Shown here: piece after piece, positions 37,524 to 45,746 of the stretch
How positions within the stretch are numbered: the stretch's first letter is position 1
Layout of the letters: each line of letters opens with the position of its first letter
Source of the DNA: Acidobacteriota bacterium
GTDB taxonomy: Bacteria > Acidobacteriota > Terriglobia > Acidiferrales > UBA7541
Direction of reading: 5' to 3'
DNA length: 64,000 nt
Assembly (NCBI GenBank): GCA_003223215.1
Contig: QHYH01000085.1
Location: 1-64,000 of the forward strand
Notes under the pieces: generated by a model
Databases searched by the model: none
What the model was told of the DNA's origin: nothing
What the model saw: the letters and a program-made list of their open reading frames with translations, nothing else
Translations under genes and position numbers: made by a program

Positions 37524-38818
37524 CTAGTGCTCGTTAGGGGAACGCATGGCATGGGACAGGACATAGTCAGCCACAGCACGGCCGACCGCATTTCCTTGCA
37601 CGCAGGAGTTCCGGTAGTGGATTCCGCCGAAAACGCGCGCGTCGGCGATCTCCGCAGTAGCGGCGGAGAAGCTCGAGAATGATCGCGTACCCTGCCGAAC
37701 GTCGGACGTAACTGTGAATGGAGTGTTGTCTCCAAACGCGGCCTCGAGGATAAAGGCTGCGGCACCGCTGACCGTCGAATGGCCGGAGGGATATTCGGGA
37801 TGTGGTGGGGTTCCGGCCGGGAAAAAATCGAGCCAGGGCGTCCAAGCGGGGTCCACAGCGGTGGCGGCATTGCCGTCGATATCACCACTATGGCGGTGAT
37901 TGGGCGCCAGAAGACATAGCGGTATTTGGCATCCCAGCAAGCAATGGCGGCGTCCGCCATCGAGAGATTCAGCTGCGCGAACAGGTGAGCGTTCTCTGTG
38001 AGACTTAGATTTCGTGCCGTGGCAATTTGTGAAGCGATGCGATTCCAATAGAGAGCCGTGTTGCCGGCCCAAAAGAGCGCCAGTTCCGACTGGTCAGCAG
38101 TGCGCTGAGAACCCGCGAACACTCCCATAATCTTTATTTCGTTGTAATCCATGGTATAAGCAGCACTAGTCAACGCAGGCGGCGGAGCCGGGCGGAACTG
38201 CGAAGGTCGCCGCATCGTCCATGGCGTCATGGTGGCGAATTGTGGGCCAGCACCGGGTGCGTTGACGAGTGGAGTTGGCCGCCAAACGCCAATGGCGGAG
38301 GGCGACCCCACGATACCGAGCACACCGACAAACGGGGGAGCTGGTGGGTTGAACCCATCCGTGCTCCGCCAATCCCAAATGCTGTCTGCGACCTGTTGTC
38401 CCCAAGCGATTCCCGCCTGTACTGAGTGAGGGTTCCCTTCCGTGATCGCAGCAATGGAGGCATTGCGATGCATCGTCAGCGAATCTGACTGCGCGGGATA
38501 GAGCTTGAGCAACATGGCGTAGGCCGCCTGAACCGCAGCGGCACGCTCTGATGCGCACCGTGGCGCATCGGCCTCTACATGAATTGGTTGAAGCCGACCG
38601 TCGATGCCGTTGACGGCATCGAAGAGAGAAGCCGACACCAGCGCGACAACTCGCGACGTTACCAGCGGGTTGGTTCCCCCTGCAAGGACGGTGTCGTTCA
38701 TGATACCGATCCACTCAAGGACCGGGTCAGCAGTGGCCGCCAAAACCGACATGGGGCGCGCCAACACCAGCATTGCCAGGCCAAGCACCAATAGACAAGA
38801 CTTTTTCAGTAATTGCAT
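37524..38818 (-). pseudogene. Vanadium-dependent haloperoxidase/PAP2-family protein, frameshifted
   Basis: A signal peptide (CLLVLGLAMLVLARPMSVLA) is followed by DPVLEWIGIMNDTVLAGG and a long helical domain (ALFWAGNTALYWNRIASQIA, DAAIACWDAKYRYVFWRPIT). Near 37880-37895 the frame breaks. The catalytic C-terminal third, with PHPEYPSGHSTVSGAAA (phosphate/vanadate site) and ARVFGGIHYRNSCVQG, is read in another frame to 37524. In the first frame translation would instead run to 37496 with a nonsense tail and no active site. The family includes haloperoxidases and related secreted phosphatases. The lesion is a small insertion or deletion. Confidence 0.82.
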
Positions 38819-39203
38819 TCTTGGTGTCCTCTCTTTAGACGAGTTCCTAATAGGTGGGCCGAAGCAAATTAGGACAACGTAGCCGAGAACGGAGTCAGTG
38901 GCGCGTGACCGGACCTGGTATCGAACGAATCGCTCCGCACCTGGTCTCTCTGGCTGTTTACTCGGTGTATCGTACGCGCCGATTCGAACAAAGCATAGTT
39001 AATATTTGTAAAATATTATAAACTGGAATCCACACACCACCGTTACGTTGCAGAGGTCGTCATGCTAATGATTAACGTTAGTGCTTTATCGCAACGCGCA
39101 TCGTGGTGGACGAGTTAGGGCACGCAGGGATCTCCGGGCGCGTTCGATAAAGCCGTTTGAACGTGGCCGCCCGGCAGGCCTTCTTCCTCGGTCGACCTCT
39201 TTT
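38819..39203. other. Intergenic region with an AT-rich island
   Basis: About 385 bases without a recognisable gene. Around 38990-39035 it is locally AT-rich and contains AATATTT-GTA-AAATATT (39001-39017), a small inverted repeat that may belong to the promoter of the haloperoxidase-like gene. Confidence 0.4.
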
Positions 39204-40019
39204 TTAGAGATCGCGCTCGCAGAAATGGTGAATCGCTGTTGCGAATGCGATCATCAGATACGCCACTGCATATCCAATCATCGTGACGCTAGGCGCAGAA
39301 GCATTCGCAAACGGCGTGAATTGAAGCGTCCGTGCAAACGATGACTGCATTTCGAAGGATGCGCGATGCCACAACGCTTCACTTGGCATCAGCAAGCTCG
39401 ATATAATTCCGACCGTCGCTAGGTGAGGACTGTTTGTCAACGCCGCTATTTGTTCAATCCAACCTCCGATGAATGCGATCCCGTGGAGGCCAATCACAAT
39501 GACCCCATTCGTCAGCGTCGAAAACCACGTCCCGCACATAACTGTCATTGTCAGCGCGAGCAGACATTCGAGATAAACAAGCGCCCCACCAAGGAAAATG
39601 CGGGGCGTAACGATCCCTGTGACAACTCGGCCCACCATCCCGACTCCAGCAAACATCAGCGCAACATAGACTGCCACCATGCCCGCAAAACCAATCCATT
39701 TTCCAATTAGAATTTGCCACCGCGAGACCGGCTTCGTGGCAATCGCATGAATCGTGCCGGAAGCAATCTCTCCTGAGATCGTGTCCACCGAAGTCAAGAT
39801 GGCAAGCAGCACAGCGAGTACATCAGCAGCGTAGAAACCAACCTGGAGAATGGAGCTCTGCACCTGATACCGAATAAATGGCGGCACGTTGTAGCGCGCC
39901 AGGTCCTTCGCTTGAAAGTGCATTGCGGCAGCGAAGAGGGTTAAGAATGCGCCTCCCGCGAGCAGCGCAGCCCAAACAATCTTCCGCCGCGTGGCTTCAC
40001 GGAATGTAACGTCCGCCAT
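39204..40019 (-). CDS. ABC transporter permease (ABC-2/NosY-like)
   Basis: A protein of 271 residues with six predicted transmembrane helices, of the ABC-2 membrane type. Landmarks are the N-terminal MADVTFREATRRKIVWAALL, the first periplasmic segment after helix 1, SGEIASGTIHAIATKPVSRWQILIGKWIGF (the typical coupling segment), and late helices. ATG 40019 is preceded by GAGGGG at proper distance; the TTG at 40037 would only add six residues. It is the last gene of the sigma/anti-sigma/ATPase/permease operon, 14 bases after the ATPase stop. Substrate unknown. Confidence 0.85.
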   Translation of the reverse strand: MADVTFREATRRKIVWAALLAGGAFLTLFAAAMHFQAKDLARYNVPPFIRYQVQSSILQVGFYAADVLAVLLAILTSVDTISGEIASGTIHAIATKPVSRWQILIGKWIGFAGMVAVYVALMFAGVGMVGRVVTGIVTPRIFLGGALVYLECLLALTMTVMCGTWFSTLTNGVIVIGLHGIAFIGGWIEQIAALTNSPHLATVGIISSLLMPSEALWHRASFEMQSSFARTLQFTPFANASAPSVTMIGYAVAYLMIAFATAIHHFCERDL

Positions 40020-40033
40020 GATCCAGACACCCC

Positions 40034-41008
40034 TCAAAGTCCGCGGTCCTCGCCCATAATTTTTAGAAAAAGTTCCTCAAGGGATAGCCGCTCCGGAGTG
40101 AATGAAAAAATATCGGCCCCGGAGGCGGCCAAATACCGGTGAACCTCCGGGAGAACCTCTTTAGAATTCGTCGAAAACGTCAGCAGATCGTCCTCTTTTC
40201 GGATTGACGTACACCATCTGGTTAGCCCCGCTACAGTTTCGGCCGGGAGTTTCTGCGCTGAAACAACCACGCGGATTTCGCCGCCGGATTCTGTTCGAAG
40301 GTCGTGAGTCCCAACGATTTCGCCCTGCTTGATGAACGCAACTTGATCGCACGTAATTTCGACTTCGCTCAGCAAATGCGAGTTCAAAAACACAGTCGCC
40401 CCGCGCTCCCTTTGAGCACGGATCACGTCACGAACGAGCCGCCTGCCCATAGGATCGAGCCCCGATGTAGGCTCATCGAGAAAAATTAACTCCGGCTCGT
40501 GAATCAGCGCCTGTGCTAAACCAATCCGTTGCAGCATTCCTTTTGAGAATTCACGCAGGCGTTTTTCCCGATGGGGAGTGAGACCCAGCAATTCCAGAAG
40601 AGCAGGAACGCGCTCTGCGAGGGACAACGCGGACAATCCGCAAAGTTTCCCGTGCAATTTCAAGAGTTCGCTTGCGGTGAGCCAAGTATAGAATCGAAAG
40701 TCCTCAGGAAGAAAACCGATCTTGCGGCGTATCTCGACGCTTCCGGATGGCGCTCCAAGAACTAGGGCCTGCCCGTCCGTAGGCTTCACGAGCCCAAGCA
40801 ACATTTTTATGGAGGTGCTCTTCCCCGCGCCGTTCGGCCCGAGGAAGCCAAAGATTTCTCCGCACCGCACGCTCAGTGAAAGATTGCGGACGGCCACCTT
40901 TTTGCCATACACCTTGCGCAAATTCTGCGTCTCAATGGCAAAACCGTCCGCTTTGTGCAGTGGCGCCCCCGGGGCATTAGTCCAAAGAATTTGCCAGCGC
41001 AATGGCAT
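40034..41008 (-). CDS. ABC transporter ATP-binding protein
   Basis: ATPase of about 324 residues. Walker A GPNGAGKSTSIKML, signature LREFSKGMLQRIGLAQAL, Walker B ELIFLDEPTSGLDPMGRRL, and a switch His in TVFLNSHLLSEVE. A C-terminal domain of about 90 residues follows, as in CcmA/DrrA-type exporters. The start is uncertain: the frame is open to 41050, overlapping the anti-sigma gene by 74 bases. ATG 41008 leaves a 32-base overlap, and the overlap suggests translational coupling. Paired with the permease just downstream. Confidence 0.88.
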   Translation of the reverse strand: MPLRWQILWTNAPGAPLHKADGFAIETQNLRKVYGKKVAVRNLSLSVRCGEIFGFLGPNGAGKSTSIKMLLGLVKPTDGQALVLGAPSGSVEIRRKIGFLPEDFRFYTWLTASELLKLHGKLCGLSALSLAERVPALLELLGLTPHREKRLREFSKGMLQRIGLAQALIHEPELIFLDEPTSGLDPMGRRLVRDVIRAQRERGATVFLNSHLLSEVEITCDQVAFIKQGEIVGTHDLRTESGGEIRVVVSAQKLPAETVAGLTRWCTSIRKEDDLLTFSTNSKEVLPEVHRYLAASGADIFSFTPERLSLEELFLKIMGEDRGL

Positions 41009-42143
41009 CGCTGGACCCACCTGGACCAGCCAGGGAATAGATGATGCCATCTTTGACCCAAATCAGAACAGACCCCGGTCCTCGCCGATTCGCTGGGGTC
41101 ATGAGCGTTCCGTGCACGCCGTCCACGGTGACCGTCGCATACGATCGGACGAACCGCGTAATGGGCAAGACAAGAGTCGATTTCCAATCCACTGTCTGAC
41201 AAAACTCCCGTGCTTGCACCGCGCTCATACCCGCAAGTTGGAGCCCGGTTTCAGCGAGTTGCTCTAGATTCAGATCTGCCGGTACGTTGACTATCGGACT
41301 CGGCGCTTCAAGAAGAATTGTGCAGTTAAATGCTTGCGGAGAGTTGCCCACCTGGCCTTCACCCTCCGTAACGATCTTCGGGCACTCGCCGTATTGCACT
41401 CGAACTCCACGTGGCACCTGGAAGGAGATCGTTTCCCCATCGATCGTTGCGGGCAATAGAAGATCAGGTCGGCCGGATTGGTCGAGAATGTCTTGCAACC
41501 GGGCGCGATCAATCGTTGTTCTGAACGCGTGCCGGCCTTCAACATTGAATTGCGGTGCATCTGTCAAACCGTGAGGGACACGCACCTGAAATCCCGCAAG
41601 TCGGCTGGCCTCGGCAAGGGTTGAGGCTTTCTGTGATTTTTCATCAGTGATGACGACAACTTTGTCCGAAATCAATTGGCTCAGCATCCGCTGAAGGGGA
41701 CGATTCTCATCGAACGAAGTAGTATCGAAGCGCACGGGCTGAACTCTCTCCACGCGCAATGTAGCAAGGATTCGCTGGGCCAGTCCGCGGCCCAAAGGAA
41801 ATGCCAGACTAACCAGAAAAATGGCCCCAAGGGCGCCTGCTGCCCACGCAGGGCGCCAGCGGCGAGCAAAGAGCCGCGCCAAAATCGGCGTGTGCTCTTC
41901 ATCGTCGCCGCGTTGTGCCTGAAAGCGAGCTAGCGCGTCATGTGGCTCGACGGCCATTCCCGAGTCGGAAGTATCGAGCGACTTGAGCCGTCCTTGAACC
42001 CGCCGCGCCATTTCCGAGACCCTTTCAAGCTGCTCGCGGCATCGATCACAAGCCGACAGGTGGATTTCAGCCTCCGCTCGGCTGGCACCAGTCAATTCTC
42101 CATCGTGGTAAGCACGGAGCATGTTTTCCGTAAGGCAATTCAT
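40977..42143 (-). CDS. Zinc-finger anti-sigma factor with a transmembrane helix
   Basis: A protein of 388 residues. The N-terminus has the zf-HC2 anti-sigma motif: MLRAYHDGELTGASRAEAEI followed by HLSACDRCREQLERV (H-x3-C-x2-C). A single transmembrane segment (AGALGAIFLVSLAFPLGRGL) lies near residues 98-118. A periplasmic part of about 270 residues has no domain I recognise. It starts at ATG 42143 with GGGAGGAG, and its ATG overlaps the stop of the sigma factor gene by four bases, the arrangement expected for a sigma/anti-sigma pair. It should bind and hold the sigma factor at the membrane until a signal arrives. Confidence 0.88.
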   Translation of the reverse strand: MNCLTENMLRAYHDGELTGASRAEAEIHLSACDRCREQLERVSEMARRVQGRLKSLDTSDSGMAVEPHDALARFQAQRGDDEEHTPILARLFARRWRPAWAAGALGAIFLVSLAFPLGRGLAQRILATLRVERVQPVRFDTTSFDENRPLQRMLSQLISDKVVVITDEKSQKASTLAEASRLAGFQVRVPHGLTDAPQFNVEGRHAFRTTIDRARLQDILDQSGRPDLLLPATIDGETISFQVPRGVRVQYGECPKIVTEGEGQVGNSPQAFNCTILLEAPSPIVNVPADLNLEQLAETGLQLAGMSAVQAREFCQTVDWKSTLVLPITRFVRSYATVTVDGVHGTLMTPANRRGPGSVLIWVKDGIIYSLAGPGGSSDAIALANSLD

Positions 42144-42724
42144 AGTTTCTCCTCCCGGCCATACAGTTCGACATATCGCTCTTCGAATGCCGCCTCCGCG
42201 CGAACGAGGCGTGTCCCGATTGTCCCAATCTCCAGATCAAGCATTTCGGCGAGCTCCTTGTACGAATGACCAGACATACGCAGCAGTAGAAGCTGCGCCT
42301 GAACTGGCTGCAACTCCGCTAAGACAGCACGCACACGCTCTTGCGTTTCGAGCCTCAATGATTGGTCCAGAGCGCTTTCGGCGAAACTTTCTTTGATTTC
42401 CGTACGCGCTGCTGCCTTCTCATAGCGATATCGCCGCGCCGAAGCGCGTAGCGCATCAATGCCAAGATTCGTCGCTGTGCGGTAAAGCCAGCCCGGGACA
42501 TTCTCTATGGCGTCCGTCGGCATGGGTTGGCGATAGAGTCTTAGGAACACCTCGTTCGCTAAGTCCTCTGCCCGGGCGTGGTCGCCGACGATGCGGCGCA
42601 GAACGCTCACCACACGCGTGTAATTCGCAAGAAATACCTGTTCGAAGCGTTCGCGTGTGGGGTTCTTCCCGGTCACATTGCACTTGCTCGCATTCAACCT
42701 CGGTGCACAAACTTCTTCTATCAC
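42140..42724 (-). CDS. ECF RNA polymerase sigma factor
   Basis: Region 2 is clear (FEQVFLANYTRVVSVLRRIV, DHARAEDLANEVFLRLYR, VPGWLYRTATNLGIDALR). Region 4 reads ELQPVQAQLLLLRMSGHSYKE and LAEMLDLEIGTIGTRLVRAE. I use GTG 42724 as start (194 residues, normal for ECF factors). The frame is open to a GTG at 42823 but the extra residues look non-homologous. It is expected to direct its own operon (sigma, anti-sigma, ABC ATPase, permease), but I could not identify its promoter motif. Confidence 0.9.
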   Translation of the reverse strand: MIEEVCAPRLNASKCNVTGKNPTRERFEQVFLANYTRVVSVLRRIVGDHARAEDLANEVFLRLYRQPMPTDAIENVPGWLYRTATNLGIDALRASARRYRYEKAAARTEIKESFAESALDQSLRLETQERVRAVLAELQPVQAQLLLLRMSGHSYKELAEMLDLEIGTIGTRLVRAEAAFEERYVELYGREEKL

Positions 42725-43320
42725 ATTCTGAAGCAACGCCAGCCTCCGCGCTCCTATTCTATTAACGCCTGTGCACGAAGAAATGTGACAGCCTCGACTA
42801 GGCCAGCCAGCCGAATATGACACAAGATCTTGGTCAGTGCCCGACTAACACGGTTGTCTCAATGGGTCGACGCAACACGAGGCCGAAACCCCCTTGCAGG
42901 GCCTCAATAGCTAAGAGTCGTTCGCGGACGTTGATTCAAAACGGAACACCGTCCTGGCCAGGCCCTGATTGCGTACGGGCGAACACAGCGGTTCTCCATG
43001 GGGAAGTGCTGACGGAACAAGCGCAACGCGGGGAGCATGCGGAACAGGAACAAAAGGACGCGGCAGCTGGCGGGAGCAACCGTTTCCCGCTTCCGCGAGT
43101 TGGGGTAATCGATGCTGTATTCCTTGGCGTTCGCAGGCCACTGCTCACAGGTCCTGCCTCCGAGCGACGCGGCCAAACGCGGTAACCGGTAAAGTCCTGG
43201 AAATCAAGTTACCGGTAAGCCGACGCGGTAATCGCCGAAGTTCGTACTAGGAGCAAGATGTCCGGTTCCTCTCTACCAGCAGAGCCGTAGAGCCCCTGCC
43301 CTTGAGGCATGGGGATATAA
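42725..43320. other. Gene-free region upstream of a tnpB remnant
   Basis: No convincing gene. Short frames on both strands look non-coding. Around 43183-43220 the sequence GGTAACCGGTAA recurs as TTACCGGTAAG about 30 bases later, a small dispersed repeat. The promoter of the sigma-factor operon should be near 42730-42830. Confidence 0.4.
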
Positions 43321-43503
43321 GGCTCCGTTGACAAGGCAAAAGCGCGCGTCGTACGCTTTGCCCTAGCCGAGGGACGCTCGGCATCTGCCTGTGGAGGCAC
43401 GATAAGACCTAAGCGCAAGCTTAGGCGCGCCCGTGAAGCAGGAACCATCGTTGGAGACGAGCAAGCAATTGCTTGTAACGCCAAAGAATCCCCCGCCGTT
43501 TAG
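43321..43503 (+). pseudogene. tnpB: IS200/IS605-family TnpB C-terminal remnant with right-end structure
   Basis: The last ~55 codons read KARVVRFALAEGRSASACGG and TIRPKRKLRRAREAGTIVGD, ending AKESPAV and TAG at 43501. This is the low-complexity tail typical of IS200/IS605 TnpB genes, where coding sequence overlaps the element's right end. The phrase GAAGCAGGAACC and the final AGAATCCCCCGCC hairpin are characteristic. No upstream RuvC domain or TnpA is present (TAA at 43318-43320 closes the frame), so the nuclease is gone and only the 3' end remains. Confidence 0.7.
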
Positions 43504-43520
43504 GCGAGGGAAGTCTCAAC
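43490..43520 (+). repeat. IS200/IS605 right-end hairpin
   Basis: CCCCCGCC (43490-43497) pairs with GGCGAGGG (43503-43510) with one mismatch, followed by AAGTCTCAAC. This matches the usual subterminal hairpin and cleavage-site context at the right end of such elements. It would be the 3' end of a TnpB guide RNA if one is still transcribed. Confidence 0.6.
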
Positions 43521-43554
43521 GCGCCATGATTTTCAAAGAGAATTTTCCTTCAAG

Positions 43555-43950
43555 CTAGCGCTTTTCTCTCTTCGGCAGAGGCTCCCATAGCTCGATGCGG
43601 TTGCCATCGGGGTCCACGATCCAGCCAAACTTTCCGTAGTCGTATTCTTCGACTTTCGGATCTACCCAGACGCCCTCTTCTCTCAAGGCCTCCAGCACGG
43701 CGTCGAGGTGGTCCACAACATAATTCACCATTAAGTCTGACCGGCTATCTCCAAAATACGTCGTGGAAGCGGGGAAAATGCACCAAGCGGTGAAGTTGTC
43801 TTTCGCGGGGCTGTCAGCTTGATGCCAGCGAAATCCGGTGCCTTGATCCCCCTCGCTCACAATCCCGAGGTGTTTGGCGTACCACGCGCGCAATGCCTCC
43901 GGATTCTTTGATTTGAAGAAGATTCCGCCGTCCCCGCGCACGCGTGCCAT
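43555..43950 (-). CDS. VOC-family (glyoxalase-like) protein
   Basis: A protein of 131 residues from ATG 43950, which starts directly at the domain (GGIFFKSKNPEALRAWYAKH). Landmarks are a beta-alpha-beta-beta-beta fold with NYVVDHLDAVLEALREEGV and a C-terminal GKFGWIVDPDGNRIELWEPL containing the conserved metal-site Glu. Members are lyases, dioxygenases or resistance proteins, and specificity cannot be told. Divergent from the nucleoside hydrolase gene. Confidence 0.85.
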   Translation of the reverse strand: MARVRGDGGIFFKSKNPEALRAWYAKHLGIVSEGDQGTGFRWHQADSPAKDNFTAWCIFPASTTYFGDSRSDLMVNYVVDHLDAVLEALREEGVWVDPKVEEYDYGKFGWIVDPDGNRIELWEPLPKREKR

Positions 43951-44068
43951 TGCCCGCGCATCATACGGTTTAGCCCGGCAAGGAACAAGCGAAGCCCGTG
44001 ATAAACTGACTTGTCTTTCGGGTCGTAGCATTCCCTAAGGAGTGCCCCGCAAGACGAGGCAAGCGAAC

Positions 44069-45061
44069 ATGGCCAAACCGCGCGGAATCTTCGTATTTCT
44101 ACTGACCTGCATGATGTTCGCGGTTTCTGCCCGTTGCTTCGCGCAGCACTCCCGCTCGGCAATGCTTCAGCAAGCTTCCAAGGAAAGGGTCATCATTGAT
44201 ACGGACATTGGCGACGACATTGACGATGCTTTTGCCGTAGCTCTGGCCCTGCGCAGCACGGAACTGCAGATCCTCGGCATCACCACTACCTTTGGCGATA
44301 CGGAAATGCGAGCCAAGCTCCTCGACCGCTTGCTCGAAGAAGCGGCGCGCGCGGATATTCCCGTTGCCGCAGGCCCGCCTACACAGCCTAAGACCGCGTT
44401 TACGCAGCTGAAGTATGCCAAGGGCGGGCACTCCGCAAAACCATCGCATCCGGACGCGGTCAGTTTTTTACTCGATCAAGTTCGGCGCAACCCGGGGGAA
44501 ATCACGCTTGTCGCCATTGGACCGCTCGTGAATGTGGGCGCTGCCATCGAAAAAGACCCGGACACCTTCAGGAAGCTCAAGCGCGTCGTGCTGATGGGTG
44601 GGTCGATCTATCGGGGATACGGCGACACTGGCACCGGTCCGCCCCGTGGTCCCGAGCCCGAATGGAACATCAAGAATGACATTCCTTCCGCGCAGAAACT
44701 GTTTGCCGCTGGCCTAGCGCTGTTTGTCATGCCGCTGGATTCCACGCAATTGAAGATGGATGCGGCGAACCGCGATATCCTGTTCCGCCAGGGCACGCCG
44801 ATTACCGACGCGCTCAGTTTGCTCTATCACGAGTGGGGCAAGGAAACTCCGACGCTATTCGATCCCATGACCATTGCTTATATCGTGGACCCAAGTCTCT
44901 GCCCTGTTCAGGCCATGCACCTTCGCGTGGACGAGAAGGGCTTCACTCGCCCTGACCCTGGGCCTTCCAACGCACCGAATTCGCCCAACGCACAGGTATG
45001 CCTCGCTTCGAATCCCGACGCCTTCTTCCACTTCATCATGCCTCGCCTCGCCACGCCATAG
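44069..45061 (+). CDS. Secreted inosine-uridine-preferring nucleoside hydrolase
   Basis: A protein of 330 residues. Signal peptide (GIFVFLLTCMMFAVSARCFA) from ATG 44069, an in-frame ATG 27 bases upstream being less suitable. The calcium-binding aspartate cluster VIIDTDIGDDIDDAFAVALAL is diagnostic. LVAIGPLVNVGAAIEKDP, RVVLMGGSIYRGYG and LFDPMTIAYIVDPSL are also present. The enzyme splits ribonucleosides into base and ribose, here probably in the periplasm for nucleoside scavenging. Confidence 0.92.
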   Translation: MAKPRGIFVFLLTCMMFAVSARCFAQHSRSAMLQQASKERVIIDTDIGDDIDDAFAVALALRSTELQILGITTTFGDTEMRAKLLDRLLEEAARADIPVAAGPPTQPKTAFTQLKYAKGGHSAKPSHPDAVSFLLDQVRRNPGEITLVAIGPLVNVGAAIEKDPDTFRKLKRVVLMGGSIYRGYGDTGTGPPRGPEPEWNIKNDIPSAQKLFAAGLALFVMPLDSTQLKMDAANRDILFRQGTPITDALSLLYHEWGKETPTLFDPMTIAYIVDPSLCPVQAMHLRVDEKGFTRPDPGPSNAPNSPNAQVCLASNPDAFFHFIMPRLATP

Positions 45062-45072
45062 ATCCGGTCACA

Positions 45073-45429
45073 TCACCGGGACGTGGCCGGCACCGCGGCG
45101 CCGCACGAACTGCAAAAGCGGGCTCCCGCCTCGCAAGACTTTCCGCAAGCGCTGCAGAAAAACCCTGTTCCAGAGATGGCTTGCGGAGGGGCAGCAGGTT
45201 GTGCCGTGACCGCGACCTGGCGTTGCTGCCCCGAAGAGAGCGCCCAAACCAACGCGATAATCCACCCGATAAAGGTCCAACCGGCAAGCAGATTCAAGGC
45301 CAAGATAGCGGTGAAGTCCGACCTTTTGCGCGCCAGAAAAGCGGGCAGAAAATAGAGAAACAGAGAAACGATCATGAAAATAGGGTGGAAATGGAAAAAG
45401 GGTATGAAACACAACGAAGAGATCAACAT
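45073..45429 (-). CDS. Small membrane protein: superinfection-immunity-like domain plus zinc ribbon
   Basis: 118 residues from ATG 45429, although the frame is open to 45561. Two hydrophobic helices read FLYFLPAFLARKRSDFTAIL and LNLLAGWTFIGWIIALVWAL. They match the pattern of the phage-T4-Imm-like superinfection immunity family (FLP-x-x-x-A and GWT-x-IGW-x-x-ALIWA). After a Pro/Ala linker the C-terminus is a zinc ribbon, FFCSACGKSCEAGARFCSSC. In bacterial chromosomes this membrane domain is widespread and not necessarily antiviral. Convergent with the nucleoside hydrolase and divergent from the oxidase-like gene. Confidence 0.75.
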   Translation of the reverse strand: MLISSLCFIPFFHFHPIFMIVSLFLYFLPAFLARKRSDFTAILALNLLAGWTFIGWIIALVWALSSGQQRQVAVTAQPAAPPQAISGTGFFCSACGKSCEAGARFCSSCGAAVPATSR

Positions 45430-45746
45430 GGAACACGCTCCGCCAGGACGCATGATGTGTTTTACCACGGATTGACGCAATTTGAGCGGGGCAGTCGGCG
45501 GGAAGGGAAGGCCCATTCCGCAAGGGCCAACGCCCGGTTTAATACTGCCGGCATTTGCCATCGGACCTTCAAATTCGACCGCCGTCGAGACACAGACTCA
45601 CGAACGAGACCGCCCCGCGACGGGCGTCCCGGCGTCTCCGCCGGCACTCACTGGCTGGCAGCCGAGCACGCCTCTTGTGTTTTTCCATCCGATGTATTCT
45701 ATTGTCTGCGCGGAAGGGACCGAGGTTTGCGTCTCTTACGACAACC

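Noticed and set aside
38990-39040. AT-rich island as a replication origin
   Set aside because: Too short, no DnaA-box cluster and no dnaA/dnaN neighbours; more likely a promoter region.
42817-43260. Possible group II intron or coding gene upstream of the tnpB remnant
   Set aside because: No reverse-transcriptase motifs, no domain V-like hairpin and no frame with recognisable homology.
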